Notes under the pieces: generated by a model | Told to the model about the DNA's origin: nothing | What the model saw: only the letters and a program-made list of their open reading frames with translations | The model's database searches: none | Assembly: GCF_005845215.1 (NCBI RefSeq) | Contig: NZ_SPHO01000018.1 | Location: 1 to 64,000, forward strand | DNA from: Clostridium sp. 1001271st1 H5 | GTDB lineage: Bacteria > Bacillota > Clostridia > Lachnospirales > Lachnospiraceae | Direction of reading: 5' to 3' | Length of the DNA: 64,000 nt | Made by a program: the position numbers and the translations under genes | Part shown: piece after piece, positions 7,967 to 15,922 of the stretch | Layout of the letters: every line of letters begins with the position of its first letter | Position numbering within the stretch: the first letter of the stretch is position 1

Positions 7967-8130
7967 ATTATCCCTGAAAAAGGGAGGAGCCAGTGAGATT
8001 AAATCCCACTGGCCGAGTATTATGAAAAAAAGTCTTATAAGCATTAGCTGTTTACAATATAAAGTATATCCGTTAATTATGAGCAGTCTGTTGCGTAAAT
8101 GTGAACAGTTTGTAAGTAGTTTGTGACGAA
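7967..8130 (+). ncRNA. Structured intergenic element, copy 2 (candidate RNA)
   Basis: This is the second copy of the element at 5817-5985. The hairpin is GCCAGTG with CACTGGC (7989-7995 with 8007-8013) plus an inner GAT/ATC helix, so the C-G pair of copy 1 has become T-A while pairing is kept. The 19-nt block GAGTATTATGAAAAAAAGT (8015-8033) and the 15-nt block TGAGCAGTCTGTTGC (8080-8094) are identical to copy 1, with spacing changed by two bases. It ends about 50 bp before the GGDEF gene, so it could be its leader or a separate small RNA. Confidence 0.5.
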
Positions 8131-8180
8131 AATCATGCAATTTTCTTACGGGAAAATCAAGGAAAACAGGAGGAACAGGG

Positions 8181-9755
8181 ATGGGGGGCAGAATAAAAAA
8201 ATTTTTAGGAATCACCCGGGATATTCCGGATTTTGACCAGGTAATCCAGGCCTTGCATAGTGATGTGGCCAGACGGAATATTTATTTTCACTTATTCATC
8301 ATTGCTTTTGAGTGTATTATGGCGGTGTCCATATCCATGAGGCCGGGCGGTCCCTTTGCAAAGCCGCGCCGTGTGGCGTATTTTTTCCTGTATCTGACCC
8401 TCATACTGGCGACAGCAGGCGTCATGTGGGCGGAGGCCCGGATAGACAGCAGGAAGGAAAAGGATGTCCGCCTGTATTTCCGAATCGAGGCAGCCTATCT
8501 TGTGTTTTTCAGCTTCTGGGGCGTGGCAGTCACTCTCAATGACCAGCTGGGGGGCAACGGACTCACTGTTTACAATTATGTCATTTTGATTTTGGCTATC
8601 ATGTCCATGATGAAGCCATGGCAGGCAGGGCTTTTGTTTCTGGCGGACTTTTTGTTATTCAATGGTCTACTGCCGTATTTCCCGGATCCGGCCGGATTGG
8701 ATAACAGTTTTAACAATATGATGAACAGCCTGTTTTCATCCCTGGCAGCAGCAGCCATTGCAGCAAGTCTGTACAACTCTAAGATACAGGAAAAGAGAAA
8801 TGAAATTATCATCAAACAGCAGTTAAGGCAGATTGAATCAGCCAACCGTATGCTGAGCCGGGAGGCGCTTTCAGACGCCCTTACCAGCCTGCAGAACAGG
8901 ACCAGCTTTAAAAAGGCGCTTCATGCCTTTGAAAGCGGGAATACGGATTGCAGAACCCTGGCCTGTATTTATATAGATGCAAACGGACTGCATGAAATCA
9001 ACAATCATCTTGGACACCAGACGGGAGACGGGATGCTTAAAACCGTGGCAGACATTCTGCTGAAAAACTTTGACTTTGAAGAGATTTTCCGGATTGGCGG
9101 TGATGAGTTTATTATTCTGAGCAGGAATGTGGGCCGGCAGGAGCTGATGCAGAAGATAAAACAGGTCTGCGGACAGACAGAGGAGGCCGGTTTCTCCCTT
9201 TCCATCGGACTGGAGTGGCGGGATACGGACCTTGACATAGGGCAGGTGATTCAGAGGGCTGAGGCAGCCATGCAGGAGTATAAAAAGGGGTACTATTCCT
9301 CCAAGGGCGGTGAACGGCAGAAACGCGCGCTGAACAAGCATATGGAACAAATCATTTCAGAGAAGAAGGATGCGGACCGTTTCCTGAGCATTTTGGCGCC
9401 GGTATTCACCGGGGTATATTTTGTGAATCTGGAGACAGATACGCTGCGGCAGCTTTTCACACCTTCCTATTTCCAGGAGATGCTGGAAAAAAGCGGAAAC
9501 AGGTTCAGTAAGGCTCTGATGCTGTACGCAAAGGAGATGGTGGAGCCTCAGTATCTGACGCTGTTTGAGCGCTGCTGCGATTATGCCTGTCTGGAAGAAC
9601 AGCTGGAGGGCGATGAAATTCCCGGCATTATCTACCGGAAAAAGGATGGAAGCCAGCTCAGGCTGAGAATTCTTAATTTTTATCATTACGGAGGCGTCAG
9701 CAAAGAAACCCTGTGGATTTTTTCCGACATAGAGGTCAATTATATTGAGTCCTGA
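8181..9755 (+). CDS. Membrane-anchored GGDEF protein (probable diguanylate cyclase)
   Basis: The 524-aa protein has an N-terminal region with about five or six membrane segments (about 33-195), a short coiled linker, a GGDEF domain (about 225-375) and a C-terminal PAS-like region (about 400-520). The active-site GGDEF is intact at 306-310, and the upstream IDANGLHEINNHLGH segment matches the Mg/GTP-binding half. It should therefore make cyclic di-GMP from two GTP. The inhibitory RxxD site that normally lies five residues before GGDEF is absent (FDFE there), so product inhibition may be weak. The start has GGAGG nine bases upstream. It is monocistronic, with the structured element copy 2 in front. 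Confidence 0.85.
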   Translation: MGGRIKKFLGITRDIPDFDQVIQALHSDVARRNIYFHLFIIAFECIMAVSISMRPGGPFAKPRRVAYFFLYLTLILATAGVMWAEARIDSRKEKDVRLYFRIEAAYLVFFSFWGVAVTLNDQLGGNGLTVYNYVILILAIMSMMKPWQAGLLFLADFLLFNGLLPYFPDPAGLDNSFNNMMNSLFSSLAAAAIAASLYNSKIQEKRNEIIIKQQLRQIESANRMLSREALSDALTSLQNRTSFKKALHAFESGNTDCRTLACIYIDANGLHEINNHLGHQTGDGMLKTVADILLKNFDFEEIFRIGGDEFIILSRNVGRQELMQKIKQVCGQTEEAGFSLSIGLEWRDTDLDIGQVIQRAEAAMQEYKKGYYSSKGGERQKRALNKHMEQIISEKKDADRFLSILAPVFTGVYFVNLETDTLRQLFTPSYFQEMLEKSGNRFSKALMLYAKEMVEPQYLTLFERCCDYACLEEQLEGDEIPGIIYRKKDGSQLRLRILNFYHYGGVSKETLWIFSDIEVNYIES

Positions 9756-9786
9756 CAGAGGCCGGCGGAAAATGGTGTAAAAAAGA

Positions 9787-9830
9787 GGGGCGCTGCCATG
9801 AGTAATTGGATTTCATGGCAGCGCCCCTTT
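9787..9830. terminator. Bidirectional terminator
   Basis: A perfect 15-bp stem (9787-9801 with 9813-9827) has an A run before it and a T run after it. It serves the convergent GGDEF and proline-rich protein genes. Confidence 0.9.
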
Positions 9831-9848
9831 ATCATATTGAAGCTATGA

Positions 9849-10682
9849 TTAGATGGAGGTTGACTGGAGCCAGAAGTTAGAACCGGAGCCAGCCAGTGTG
9901 ACCGTATAGGTCTGATTCTGCAGGAACGTCATCCAGGTATCTACCAGAGGTGTGCTCAGGTCGTTGCCGCGGTAAACCGTGATGCGGTAGCGCCCGGGAA
10001 TGACATTGTAGAAACGGGTGAAATTCAAAAAGTTCAGGTTAGAGACAACCGGGCGGTTGTTCACGTAAATCTGGATTGGTCCCCGGACCGCTGCATTGTA
10101 GAATCTGACACGCGCAGGTGTAATGGGAAGGACGAACCCCGGCAGGATTGTGCCCCAATTCCAGGACCAGTCAGGTCTTGGAGGAAATGGTCTTGGGGGA
10201 AATGGTCTTGGGGGAACCGGCCTTGGAGGAATCGGTCTTGGCGGCATAGGCCTCGGCGGTATGGGCCTTGGAGGTCTTGGGGGTGTTGGTCTTGGAGGCA
10301 TTGGTCCCGGAGGATTGGGTCTTGGAGGCATTGGTCCCGGAGGATTGGGCCTTGGAGGCATTGGTCCCGGGGGATTGGGCCTTGGAGGCATTGGGCCCGG
10401 GGGATTGGGCCTTGGAGGCATTGGGCCTGGAGGAGTGGGCCTGGGAGGAACCGGTCTGTTTGGAATGGGGCGGGCAGAACGTTCCTGTATGTCAAGGTCC
10501 TCCTCCTGGCCCGTCCAGGCGTCCTGGTCTTCCGGGAGCGGAAGAATGGGGTCATTTAGGTCATTTTCCTGGGAATTCAGCCATTCATCGGATTCGTATG
10601 ATTCGTAATCATAGTCAGGATAGATAAGGGACGAATCCATATCATCCTCTGCCATGGACGGATAGTAGTTATCGTTATACAT
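9849..10682 (-). CDS. Proline-rich repeat protein with DUF4397-like C-terminal domain
   Basis: The predicted 277-aa protein has an acidic N-terminus (about 1-75), a proline-rich middle (about 76-175) and a compact C-terminal domain (about 185-277). The middle carries repeats of PNPPGPMPPR and shorter PPRP units. The last domain begins ARVRFYNAAVRGPIQIYVNN and resembles DUF4397, a beta-sandwich found in secreted or surface proteins. No signal peptide is visible, so a coat or intracellular matrix role is as likely as export. The ATG at 10682 is preferred over one ten codons upstream because AAAGG precedes it by seven bases. It stands alone with its own terminator. Function is inferred only from architecture. 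Confidence 0.75.
   Translation of the reverse strand: MYNDNYYPSMAEDDMDSSLIYPDYDYESYESDEWLNSQENDLNDPILPLPEDQDAWTGQEEDLDIQERSARPIPNRPVPPRPTPPGPMPPRPNPPGPMPPRPNPPGPMPPRPNPPGPMPPRPNPPGPMPPRPTPPRPPRPIPPRPMPPRPIPPRPVPPRPFPPRPFPPRPDWSWNWGTILPGFVLPITPARVRFYNAAVRGPIQIYVNNRPVVSNLNFLNFTRFYNVIPGRYRITVYRGNDLSTPLVDTWMTFLQNQTYTVTLAGSGSNFWLQSTSI
10285..10445 (-). repeat. 30-bp tandem repeats coding for PNPPGPMPPR
   Basis: About five near-identical 30-bp units lie in the proline-rich gene, each encoding a ten-residue PPGPMPP-type repeat. Differences are mostly synonymous, showing both recent duplication and selection on the protein. This is a likely length-variable locus between strains. Confidence 0.85.
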
Positions 10683-10909
10683 AAGGTAACCTTTCATAAT
10701 ATGCTTTGTCATATCTTATGCGTGGAAAAAAAAATTGTGCGGAGGGGCAGGCTTGGGGGAACAGCCGCAAAATGCACAAAATAAGGATTTTCGATGATAA
10801 AACTTTGGGCAGACTTTTTTGATAGTGTATGCTATTATAATAAACGTAACCCCCCCAATACATTATATAGTTTTTGCTACACCCCATAAGAAACGAAATA
10901 CCTTCTCCT

Positions 10910-10944
10910 AAAATGACCAGTTCCCCGACTGGTCATTTTATTTT
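10910..10944. terminator. Hairpin with T-rich tail
   Basis: A perfect 12-bp stem AAAATGACCAGT with its complement (10910-10921 with 10928-10939) has a 6-nt loop and a T-rich tail. It is terminator-like but lies just before the DUF4317 promoter with no plus-strand gene upstream, so it may insulate or mark an unseen short transcript. Confidence 0.6.
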
Positions 10945-10946
10945 GA

Positions 10947-10975
10947 TTGACTTGCGGGGAAATCTGGTCTACTAT
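10947..10975 (+). promoter_or_regulatory. Promoter of the DUF4317 gene
   Basis: -35 TTGACT (10947-10952), a 17-bp spacer and -10 TACTAT (10970-10975) lie about 30 bp before the start codon. Confidence 0.7.
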
Positions 10976-11007
10976 TAAATGGAATTTCAGATAGGAGAGA
11001 CTGGCTC

Positions 11008-12183
11008 ATGAATAAGAAAGAAACAAATGAAATCAAGAAATTGTTTACCCCGGCAGGCTGTGCCATCACCCGAATCTGCGGCTGCTACGTGGACGCGGAG
11101 AAGAATAAGAAGACAGAGCTTAAGGAGGCTTTCCTCTCCCTGCAGGAGGAAGAAGCATTTAAATATTTTACCATATTCAGGAATGCCGTTTCAGGGACCA
11201 TTGGAAAGAACCTGATTAATATGGAGTTTCCGTTACATACAGAGGCAGAGGGAGGCACCCAGCATTTTCTTTTAAGGCTCAGGGACAGCCAGCTGAAGGA
11301 TGACGCTGTTCTGGAGGAGTTCTATGACAAGGTTATTGCCAATTATGATTATGGCGAGAACTATTACATCATTCTCATCCACTGTGCCTATGATATACCT
11401 GCCAAGGCAACAGACGGCACGGAGATGTTCGACGCGTCGGATTATGTCTATGAATTCATACAATGCACCATATGCCCTGTTAAGCTTTCAAAGGCAGGAT
11501 TGTGTTATAATACCCTTACAAACACCATTGAGAACCGTGAGCGGGACTGGCTGGTGGAGCCGCCTGTCCAGGGGTTCCTGTTCCCTGCCTTTAACGACAG
11601 GAACACGGACATCCACAGCCTGCTGTACTATGCCAAGAATCCGGAGGAGCTGCCGGAAACATTGATTGACGAGCTTCTGGGCTGCGTGATACCCATGTCG
11701 GCCAAGAGCCAGAAGGAGACTTTCCAGGCCATTGTGGAGGAGACGCTGGGAGATAACTGCGACTTTGAGACAGTAAAGAACATCCATGAAAACCTGAGTG
11801 AACTGGTGGAGGAGACAAAGGATGAGCCTGTACCCCTGACTCTGGACAAGTATCAGGTAAAGAAGCTGCTGGAGACAAACGGCGCCCCGCCTGAAAAGCT
11901 GGAGGAATTTGAACAGAGATATGCAGAGGTGGAGGATGGGCCCGGCACCAGCTTTGTGGCCGCCAATGTGGTAAACACCAGAAGCTTTGAAATCAAAACC
12001 CCGGATGTGAGCATTAAGGTGTCTCCGGACAAGACCTATCTGGTGGAGAACCGGATGATAGAGGGACGGCCCTGCATTGTCATTGCCATCAATGAGCATG
12101 TGGAAATCAACGGAATCACGGTACGCCCGGTTGCTGCCCAAAGGCAGGCAGAGGGGGAGGGTACGTCTGGACAGGCTGAGTAA
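11008..12183 (+). CDS. DUF4317 family protein
   Basis: The 391-aa soluble protein matches what I recall of DUF4317, a family common in Lachnospiraceae and other Clostridia with no known biochemical role. It opens with NKKETNEIKKLFTPAGCAITRICGCYVD, a pattern typical of the family start, and has a central cysteine-containing segment (EFIQCTICPVKL). The C-terminal third is acidic with VEDGPGTSFVA and a Lys/Val-rich stretch. There is no signal peptide or membrane helix. It is monocistronic with a clear promoter and terminator. No catalytic motif is evident. Confidence 0.75.
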   Translation: MNKKETNEIKKLFTPAGCAITRICGCYVDAEKNKKTELKEAFLSLQEEEAFKYFTIFRNAVSGTIGKNLINMEFPLHTEAEGGTQHFLLRLRDSQLKDDAVLEEFYDKVIANYDYGENYYIILIHCAYDIPAKATDGTEMFDASDYVYEFIQCTICPVKLSKAGLCYNTLTNTIENRERDWLVEPPVQGFLFPAFNDRNTDIHSLLYYAKNPEELPETLIDELLGCVIPMSAKSQKETFQAIVEETLGDNCDFETVKNIHENLSELVEETKDEPVPLTLDKYQVKKLLETNGAPPEKLEEFEQRYAEVEDGPGTSFVAANVVNTRSFEIKTPDVSIKVSPDKTYLVENRMIEGRPCIVIAINEHVEINGITVRPVAAQRQAEGEGTSGQAE

Positions 12184-12211
12184 AAATCCATAGGGAAAAT
12201 GATAATATAAG

Positions 12212-12251
12212 AAGCCGGTCCTTACCGCGTCGGGTATGGACCGGCTTTTCC
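12212..12251. terminator. Bidirectional terminator
   Basis: A perfect 10-bp stem AAGCCGGTCC with its complement (12212-12221 with 12238-12247) is followed by a short T run. It separates the convergent DUF4317 and hemerythrin genes. Confidence 0.8.
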
Positions 12252-12286
12252 GGTTACGAATATGCCGAGAAGTGTCCCGGCAGTAC

Positions 12287-12709
12287 TTAGATGCGCTCCG
12301 CGTTATCACGCATGTATTTGAATTCAGCCACGGAGCGGTCAAAGGTCTGGATGTGATAATAGAGCCAGTCCCTGACCTTTTCAGAGACTTTTTCCACAAA
12401 GGCGTCCGTGGGGCCCTCCTCCTCGGTCAGCATTTCATGGAGCTCCTGGACCGTCCGCCTCAGTTCCTCATGTTTTTCCTTGTGTTCCTTGATACCTGGA
12501 TAATTTATGGATTCCTGAAGGGCCTCTTCTTCATTGAAATGGTACTCGGTGTAGTCGGCCAGGAAATTAAGCATTCTGGCTGCGCCGCTCTGATTGGAAC
12601 GCTCCTCACAGCTCTTTAATAAATCATTGATTTTACAAATCAGTTCCTTGTGCTGGGTATCAATCATCTCATTGCCTGTTACCAGGTCATCTGTAAATTC
12701 TGCGTACAT
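12287..12709 (-). CDS. Bacteriohemerythrin
   Basis: The 140-aa single-domain hemerythrin shows the full set of di-iron ligands in family order: His20 (MIDTQH), His57 and Glu61 (YHFNEEE), His76 and His80 (HKEKH), His119 and Asp124 (HIQTFD). Such proteins bind oxygen reversibly at a non-haem di-iron site and in anaerobes probably buffer or sense oxygen or iron. An upstream in-frame extension of 50 codons is open, but the ATG at 12709 has AGGAGG nine bases before it and gives the normal family length. It is a stand-alone gene. Confidence 0.92.
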   Translation of the reverse strand: MYAEFTDDLVTGNEMIDTQHKELICKINDLLKSCEERSNQSGAARMLNFLADYTEYHFNEEEALQESINYPGIKEHKEKHEELRRTVQELHEMLTEEEGPTDAFVEKVSEKVRDWLYYHIQTFDRSVAEFKYMRDNAERI

Positions 12710-12895
12710 GTTACAATACCTCCTGAATGTTTGATATATATAATTTATCACAGATAATGGGAAAATACTATGACTTTTGCAACAATAAAGACAAATTGTC
12801 AGATGAATGGGAATCACTGCCAGGGTTGGAATATCATATCTTCGACACTCCGAATACACTGGAAATAGGGGTGGGTATACATGTAAGAAGTTGTC

Positions 12896-12924
12896 TGGAC
12901 AAAAAAGTCAATAGTTGATATAAT
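12896..12924 (+). promoter_or_regulatory. Promoter of the NUMOD1-like gene
   Basis: -35 TGGACA (12896-12901), a 17-bp spacer and a perfect -10 TATAAT (12919-12924) lie about 40 bp before the gene. Confidence 0.65.
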
Positions 12925-12973
12925 GACCATGTACGCTTGGCAATCATAAGATAATGGGAGGATGAAGATACAG

Positions 12974-13408
12974 ATGAGTCGGACAATTAGTGCAGGTTAT
13001 GTATATCGTCAATATTCTACCGAAGGTGTTTATATTGCAGATTATAAAAGCTCCAGGGCTGCCCATGAGGCGACTGGGGTCTCCATCGGCTCCATTGCAC
13101 GGGCTGCCCATGGTGAACGCAGGACCGGAGGCGGTTACGTCTGGAGGAAGGTGCTGGCGGATTCACCGAAGGATAGTATCGAAATAGATTTAATCAGTAA
13201 AATAGGAAACCATGATAAACGACCTCTGGTCCAGAAGAATCTGGACGGAGAAATCGTTGGGGAATTCCTCTCCATCGCCCATGCCAGCCGGACCCTTAAA
13301 ATCAGCCGCAGGAGCCTTTCCTGTGCGCTCAGCGGGGCTCAGAAGACAGCCGGGGGCTACATATGGGAAGAGAAGATGGAGGATGATATCCAGGTTCAGG
13401 GGCAGTAG
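12974..13408 (+). CDS. Tandem NUMOD1-like repeat protein
   Basis: The predicted 144-aa protein consists of two related repeats. One ends GGGYVWR (about residues 10-57), the other ends AGGYIWE (about 87-131). Each has a beta start, an SRAAHEATG or AHASRTLK helix-turn-helix-like segment and the closing GGY-W motif. This pattern is the NUMOD1 DNA-binding repeat usually attached to homing endonucleases, but no nuclease domain is present. The ATG at 12962 directly touches the GGGAGG SD, so the ATG at 12974 (12-nt spacing) is chosen; both remain possible. It may be a stand-alone DNA-binding protein or a remnant of a homing element. Confidence 0.6.
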   Translation: MSRTISAGYVYRQYSTEGVYIADYKSSRAAHEATGVSIGSIARAAHGERRTGGGYVWRKVLADSPKDSIEIDLISKIGNHDKRPLVQKNLDGEIVGEFLSIAHASRTLKISRRSLSCALSGAQKTAGGYIWEEKMEDDIQVQGQ

Positions 13409-13452
13409 GCTTCAAACTGCTGTTTGATAGAGGAAATTAACCGTTACAGGAT

Positions 13453-13485
13453 AAAAAAGCAGTCCGGGTATTTGGGCTGTTTTTT
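13453..13485 (+). terminator. Probable terminator
   Basis: A-rich and T-rich arms with a CAGTCC/GGGCTG core and one bulged G form a hairpin followed by six Ts, about 45 bp after the NUMOD1-like gene. Confidence 0.65.
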
Positions 13486-13648
13486 GTTTTTTGAGGAAGT
13501 ATCAGGGTATGTTCGGAAAGTCTGTAAATAAAAGAAAAAAACGCAGAAATTTGATTATATTTGCAAGATATTTCTGGAAATTTGCATGAGTTTATAGTAC
13601 AATATTGATTAAGAGGAGTTGCATCCCTATAACAGAGGAGGACGCTAA

Positions 13649-14053
13649 ATGAAACGTGATGATTTGGTTTGGAGTGACCGCAAAAGGAACTGGCTGGGAC
13701 TGCCCTGGACATTCACTGTATATGGCCTGACAGAAGACCGGCTGTTCATTAAGACAGGGGTCCTTAACATACATGAGGATGAGGTGCGCCTTTACCGTAT
13801 CCTGGATTTGTCCCTGAGGAGGAGCCTGTGGCAGAGAATCATGGGGCTGGGGACCATCCATGTGGACAGCAGCGATAAGACCATGAAGGCCTTTGATATA
13901 CAGAACATACGGCGCTGTGAGGATGTGAAGGAGCAGCTGTCGCAGTTTGTGGAGCAGGAGCGGGATAATAAAAGGGTATCATCCAGGGAATTCATGGGCG
14001 GATACGGGGAAGATGAGGATGAGGCCTTTGATGAGCCGGACAGCCATTATTAA
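13649..14053 (+). CDS. Bacterial PH-domain (YdbS/bPH2-like) protein
   Basis: The 134-aa protein has the bacterial PH-domain pattern: YGLTEDRLFIKTGVLNIHEDEV, then LYRILDLSLRRS, GLGTIHV and a final helix (about 25-105). It ends in an acidic tail (GEDEDEAFDEPD). Unlike many YdbS-type proteins it has no transmembrane helices, so it is probably cytosolic. The SD GAGGAGG is eight bases before the start. It lies 47 bp upstream of PPi-PFK 1 with no visible terminator, so the two are likely co-transcribed. Role unknown; PH-like folds here often mediate protein contacts. Confidence 0.75.
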   Translation: MKRDDLVWSDRKRNWLGLPWTFTVYGLTEDRLFIKTGVLNIHEDEVRLYRILDLSLRRSLWQRIMGLGTIHVDSSDKTMKAFDIQNIRRCEDVKEQLSQFVEQERDNKRVSSREFMGGYGEDEDEAFDEPDSHY

Positions 14054-14100
14054 ATAATAAGAAACAGCCATGTTATTTTATTTAAGAAAGGGGACTTTGT

Positions 14101-15339
14101 ATGGGGAAAAAACGGAATATCATAGTGGGACAGTCGGGAGGACCTACCTCGGTCATTAATTCCAGCCTGGCAGGGGTCTATAAGACAGCAAAGGAAAGGG
14201 GATTCCACAAAGTATACGGCATGCTCCACGGCATTGAGGGACTGCTGGATGAGATGTATGTGGATTTGTCCACACAGATTCATTCTGATATGGACATTGA
14301 GCTCTTAAAGAGGACTCCCTCGGCATTTCTGGGCTCCTGCCGGTATAAGCTGCCGGATATCCATGAGAACCCGGCTTTTTATGAGAAGATATTCAACATA
14401 CTGGATAAGCTGGACATTGAGGTCTTTATCTATATCGGCGGCAATGATTCCATGGATACCATTAAGAAGCTGTCCGATTACGCCATTGTCAAGGGCCATG
14501 GCCAGAAGTTCCTGGGCGTTCCCAAGACCATTGACAATGACCTGGCTCTTACGGACCACACCCCTGGTTTCGGCAGCGCAGCCAAATACATAGCCACCTC
14601 CACCAAGGAAGTGATTCGGGATGCCATGGGCCTGTCCTACCGCCGTAAGACCATCACCATCATGGAATGTATGGGAAGAAATGCAGGCTGGCTTACAGGC
14701 TCCACAGCTCTGGCCAAGACAGAGGACTGCTGCGGACCGGATTTGATTTATCTGCCGGAGATACCCTTTGACATTGATAAGTTCCTAAAGAAGTGCAGGG
14801 ACCTGATTCAGAAGAAGCCGTCCATTGTCATTGCAGTGTCCGAGGGAATCAGGGTGCCGGATGGGCGCTATGTATGCCAGATGGCGGGAGGAAGTGATTA
14901 CGTGGACGCCTTTGGCCATAAGCAGCTGGCCGGTACAGCGGATTATCTGGCCGGTTTCCTGGCCGGTGAGCTGGGATGCAAAACCAGGTCCGTGGAGCTG
15001 TCCACCCTGCAGAGGAGCGCTTCCCATGTGGCTTCAAGGGTGGATATCAATGAGGCATTCATGGTAGGCGGAGCCGCTGTCAAGGCAGCGGATGAAGGTG
15101 ACACGGGCAAGATGGTTGTCATTGACCGGGTTTCCGACGACCCTTATATGAGCGCGGCAGGCATATATGACGTACACAAGATTGCCAATAATGAGAAGAC
15201 GGTGCCCAGGAGCTGGGTCAATAAGGACGGCAGCTATGTAACCCAGGAATTTGTGAATTATGTGGAGCCTTTAATCCAGGGAGACTACCAGCCATTCATG
15301 GTAAACGGCCTTCCCCAGCACCTTGTTCTTAAGCGGTAA
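14101..15339 (+). CDS. PPi-dependent 6-phosphofructokinase, paralog 1
   Basis: The 412-aa phosphofructokinase carries the diphosphate-type signatures GGNDS (113-117) and PKTIDND (141-147). An Asp and a Lys occupy positions that are Gly in ATP-dependent enzymes and exclude ATP. MGRNAGWL and the sugar-phosphate site are also conserved. It interconverts fructose 6-phosphate plus PPi with fructose 1,6-bisphosphate plus Pi, reversibly, in glycolysis. A close paralog lies at 20783-22030. It follows the PH-domain gene and ends at a strong terminator. No cre-like site is visible before this copy. Confidence 0.92.
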   Translation: MGKKRNIIVGQSGGPTSVINSSLAGVYKTAKERGFHKVYGMLHGIEGLLDEMYVDLSTQIHSDMDIELLKRTPSAFLGSCRYKLPDIHENPAFYEKIFNILDKLDIEVFIYIGGNDSMDTIKKLSDYAIVKGHGQKFLGVPKTIDNDLALTDHTPGFGSAAKYIATSTKEVIRDAMGLSYRRKTITIMECMGRNAGWLTGSTALAKTEDCCGPDLIYLPEIPFDIDKFLKKCRDLIQKKPSIVIAVSEGIRVPDGRYVCQMAGGSDYVDAFGHKQLAGTADYLAGFLAGELGCKTRSVELSTLQRSASHVASRVDINEAFMVGGAAVKAADEGDTGKMVVIDRVSDDPYMSAAGIYDVHKIANNEKTVPRSWVNKDGSYVTQEFVNYVEPLIQGDYQPFMVNGLPQHLVLKR

Positions 15340-15415
15340 GGACCAGAGGGGGCCTATAATTTCTATGAAAACATTAAAAATTGCATAATAAATGCCTTCT
15401 GCAACGGAAAAGAAT

Positions 15416-15457
15416 CAGGGCGGTTTCCCAGTTTTTTGGGAACCGCCCTGAAGTTTT
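15416..15457 (+). terminator. Intrinsic terminator after PPi-PFK 1
   Basis: A GC-rich stem CAGGGCGGTTTCCCA with its complement (15416-15430 with 15438-15450, one unpaired base) is followed by AAGTTTT. Confidence 0.85.
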
Positions 15458-15546
15458 GATAAAGGAATGGGGAGGAAAAGGTAAAAAATGGCATTTTTGC
15501 ACAATGAAATCTTGTATTTATTTAGGGACAAGGCATGAAAGGAAAT

Positions 15547-15575
15547 TTGACAATTGAATATAATAGTGATATATA
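15547..15575 (+). promoter_or_regulatory. Promoter of the HPr-like gene
   Basis: A perfect -35 TTGACA (15547-15552), a 17-bp spacer and -10 TATATA (15570-15575) leave an approximately 80-nt leader. The rest of the 15340-15663 gap holds only the terminator above and no gene. Confidence 0.75.
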
Positions 15576-15663
15576 TATTTCAACCACTTTCAATTGTTAT
15601 CTGTTGGACGGTCCCTTCCTGTAACCGACGGGACAGGGATGTCACAAAAAAGGAGTTTTGACT

Positions 15664-15909
15664 ATGAAAGAAAAGAAAATCATGTTACCCACAATGGCTG
15701 AGGCAAAGAGATTTGTTGATGAGGCTACAAAGTGTGACTTTGATATTGATGTATTCTATAACCGAGTAACGATTGATGCAAAGTCCATCCTTGGTGTGCT
15801 GAGCCTGGACCTGACCCGGGTCCTGACCGTTCAGTTTAATGGTGAGAACCAGGGATTTGAGGAATATCTGGATACCATTTCACCGGAAACCAATGCAAAC
15901 GCTGCCTGA
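15664..15909 (+). CDS. HPr-like protein lacking the phosphorylatable His
   Basis: The 81-aa protein has HPr length and the regulatory-site motif AKSILGVLSL around Ser41, matching the Ser46 region phosphorylated by HPr kinase in Firmicutes. The region that should contain the GLHARPA active-site His reads LPTMAEAKRF, so PEP-dependent phosphotransfer cannot occur there. It may be a Crh-like regulator or an orphan scaffold. The start is the ATG at 15664 with AGGAG eight bases upstream. A terminator lies just after the stop, inside the frame of the next gene, so it is probably its own short transcript. Confidence 0.75.
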   Translation: MKEKKIMLPTMAEAKRFVDEATKCDFDIDVFYNRVTIDAKSILGVLSLDLTRVLTVQFNGENQGFEEYLDTISPETNANAA

Positions 15910-15922
15910 TGAGGGCGCGGTT

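Larger units (their letters stand above)
10683..11007. other. Divergent intergenic region
   Basis: The 325-bp gap between divergent genes holds a minus-strand TATAAT (10834-10839) that may be the -10 of the proline-rich gene with a poor -35, a C-rich run near 10851-10856, a hairpin at 10910-10939 and the promoter of the DUF4317 gene. I see no gene in it. Confidence 0.5.

Noticed and set aside
8021..8125. Possible leader peptide starting ATGAAAAAAAGT in the structured element
   Set aside because: In copy 1 the same start gives only five codons before a stop because of a base deletion, so the peptide is not conserved.
5820..8215. Two related minus-strand frames (5820-6002 and 7949-8215) that look like a gene pair
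   Set aside because: They are similar only because they lie in the two copies of the structured intergenic element. Lengths differ, no SD is present and the conserved features are RNA-like.
10285..10445. Regular 30-bp repeats resembling a CRISPR array
   Set aside because: There are no unique spacers; the units are contiguous and encode an in-frame proline-rich peptide.
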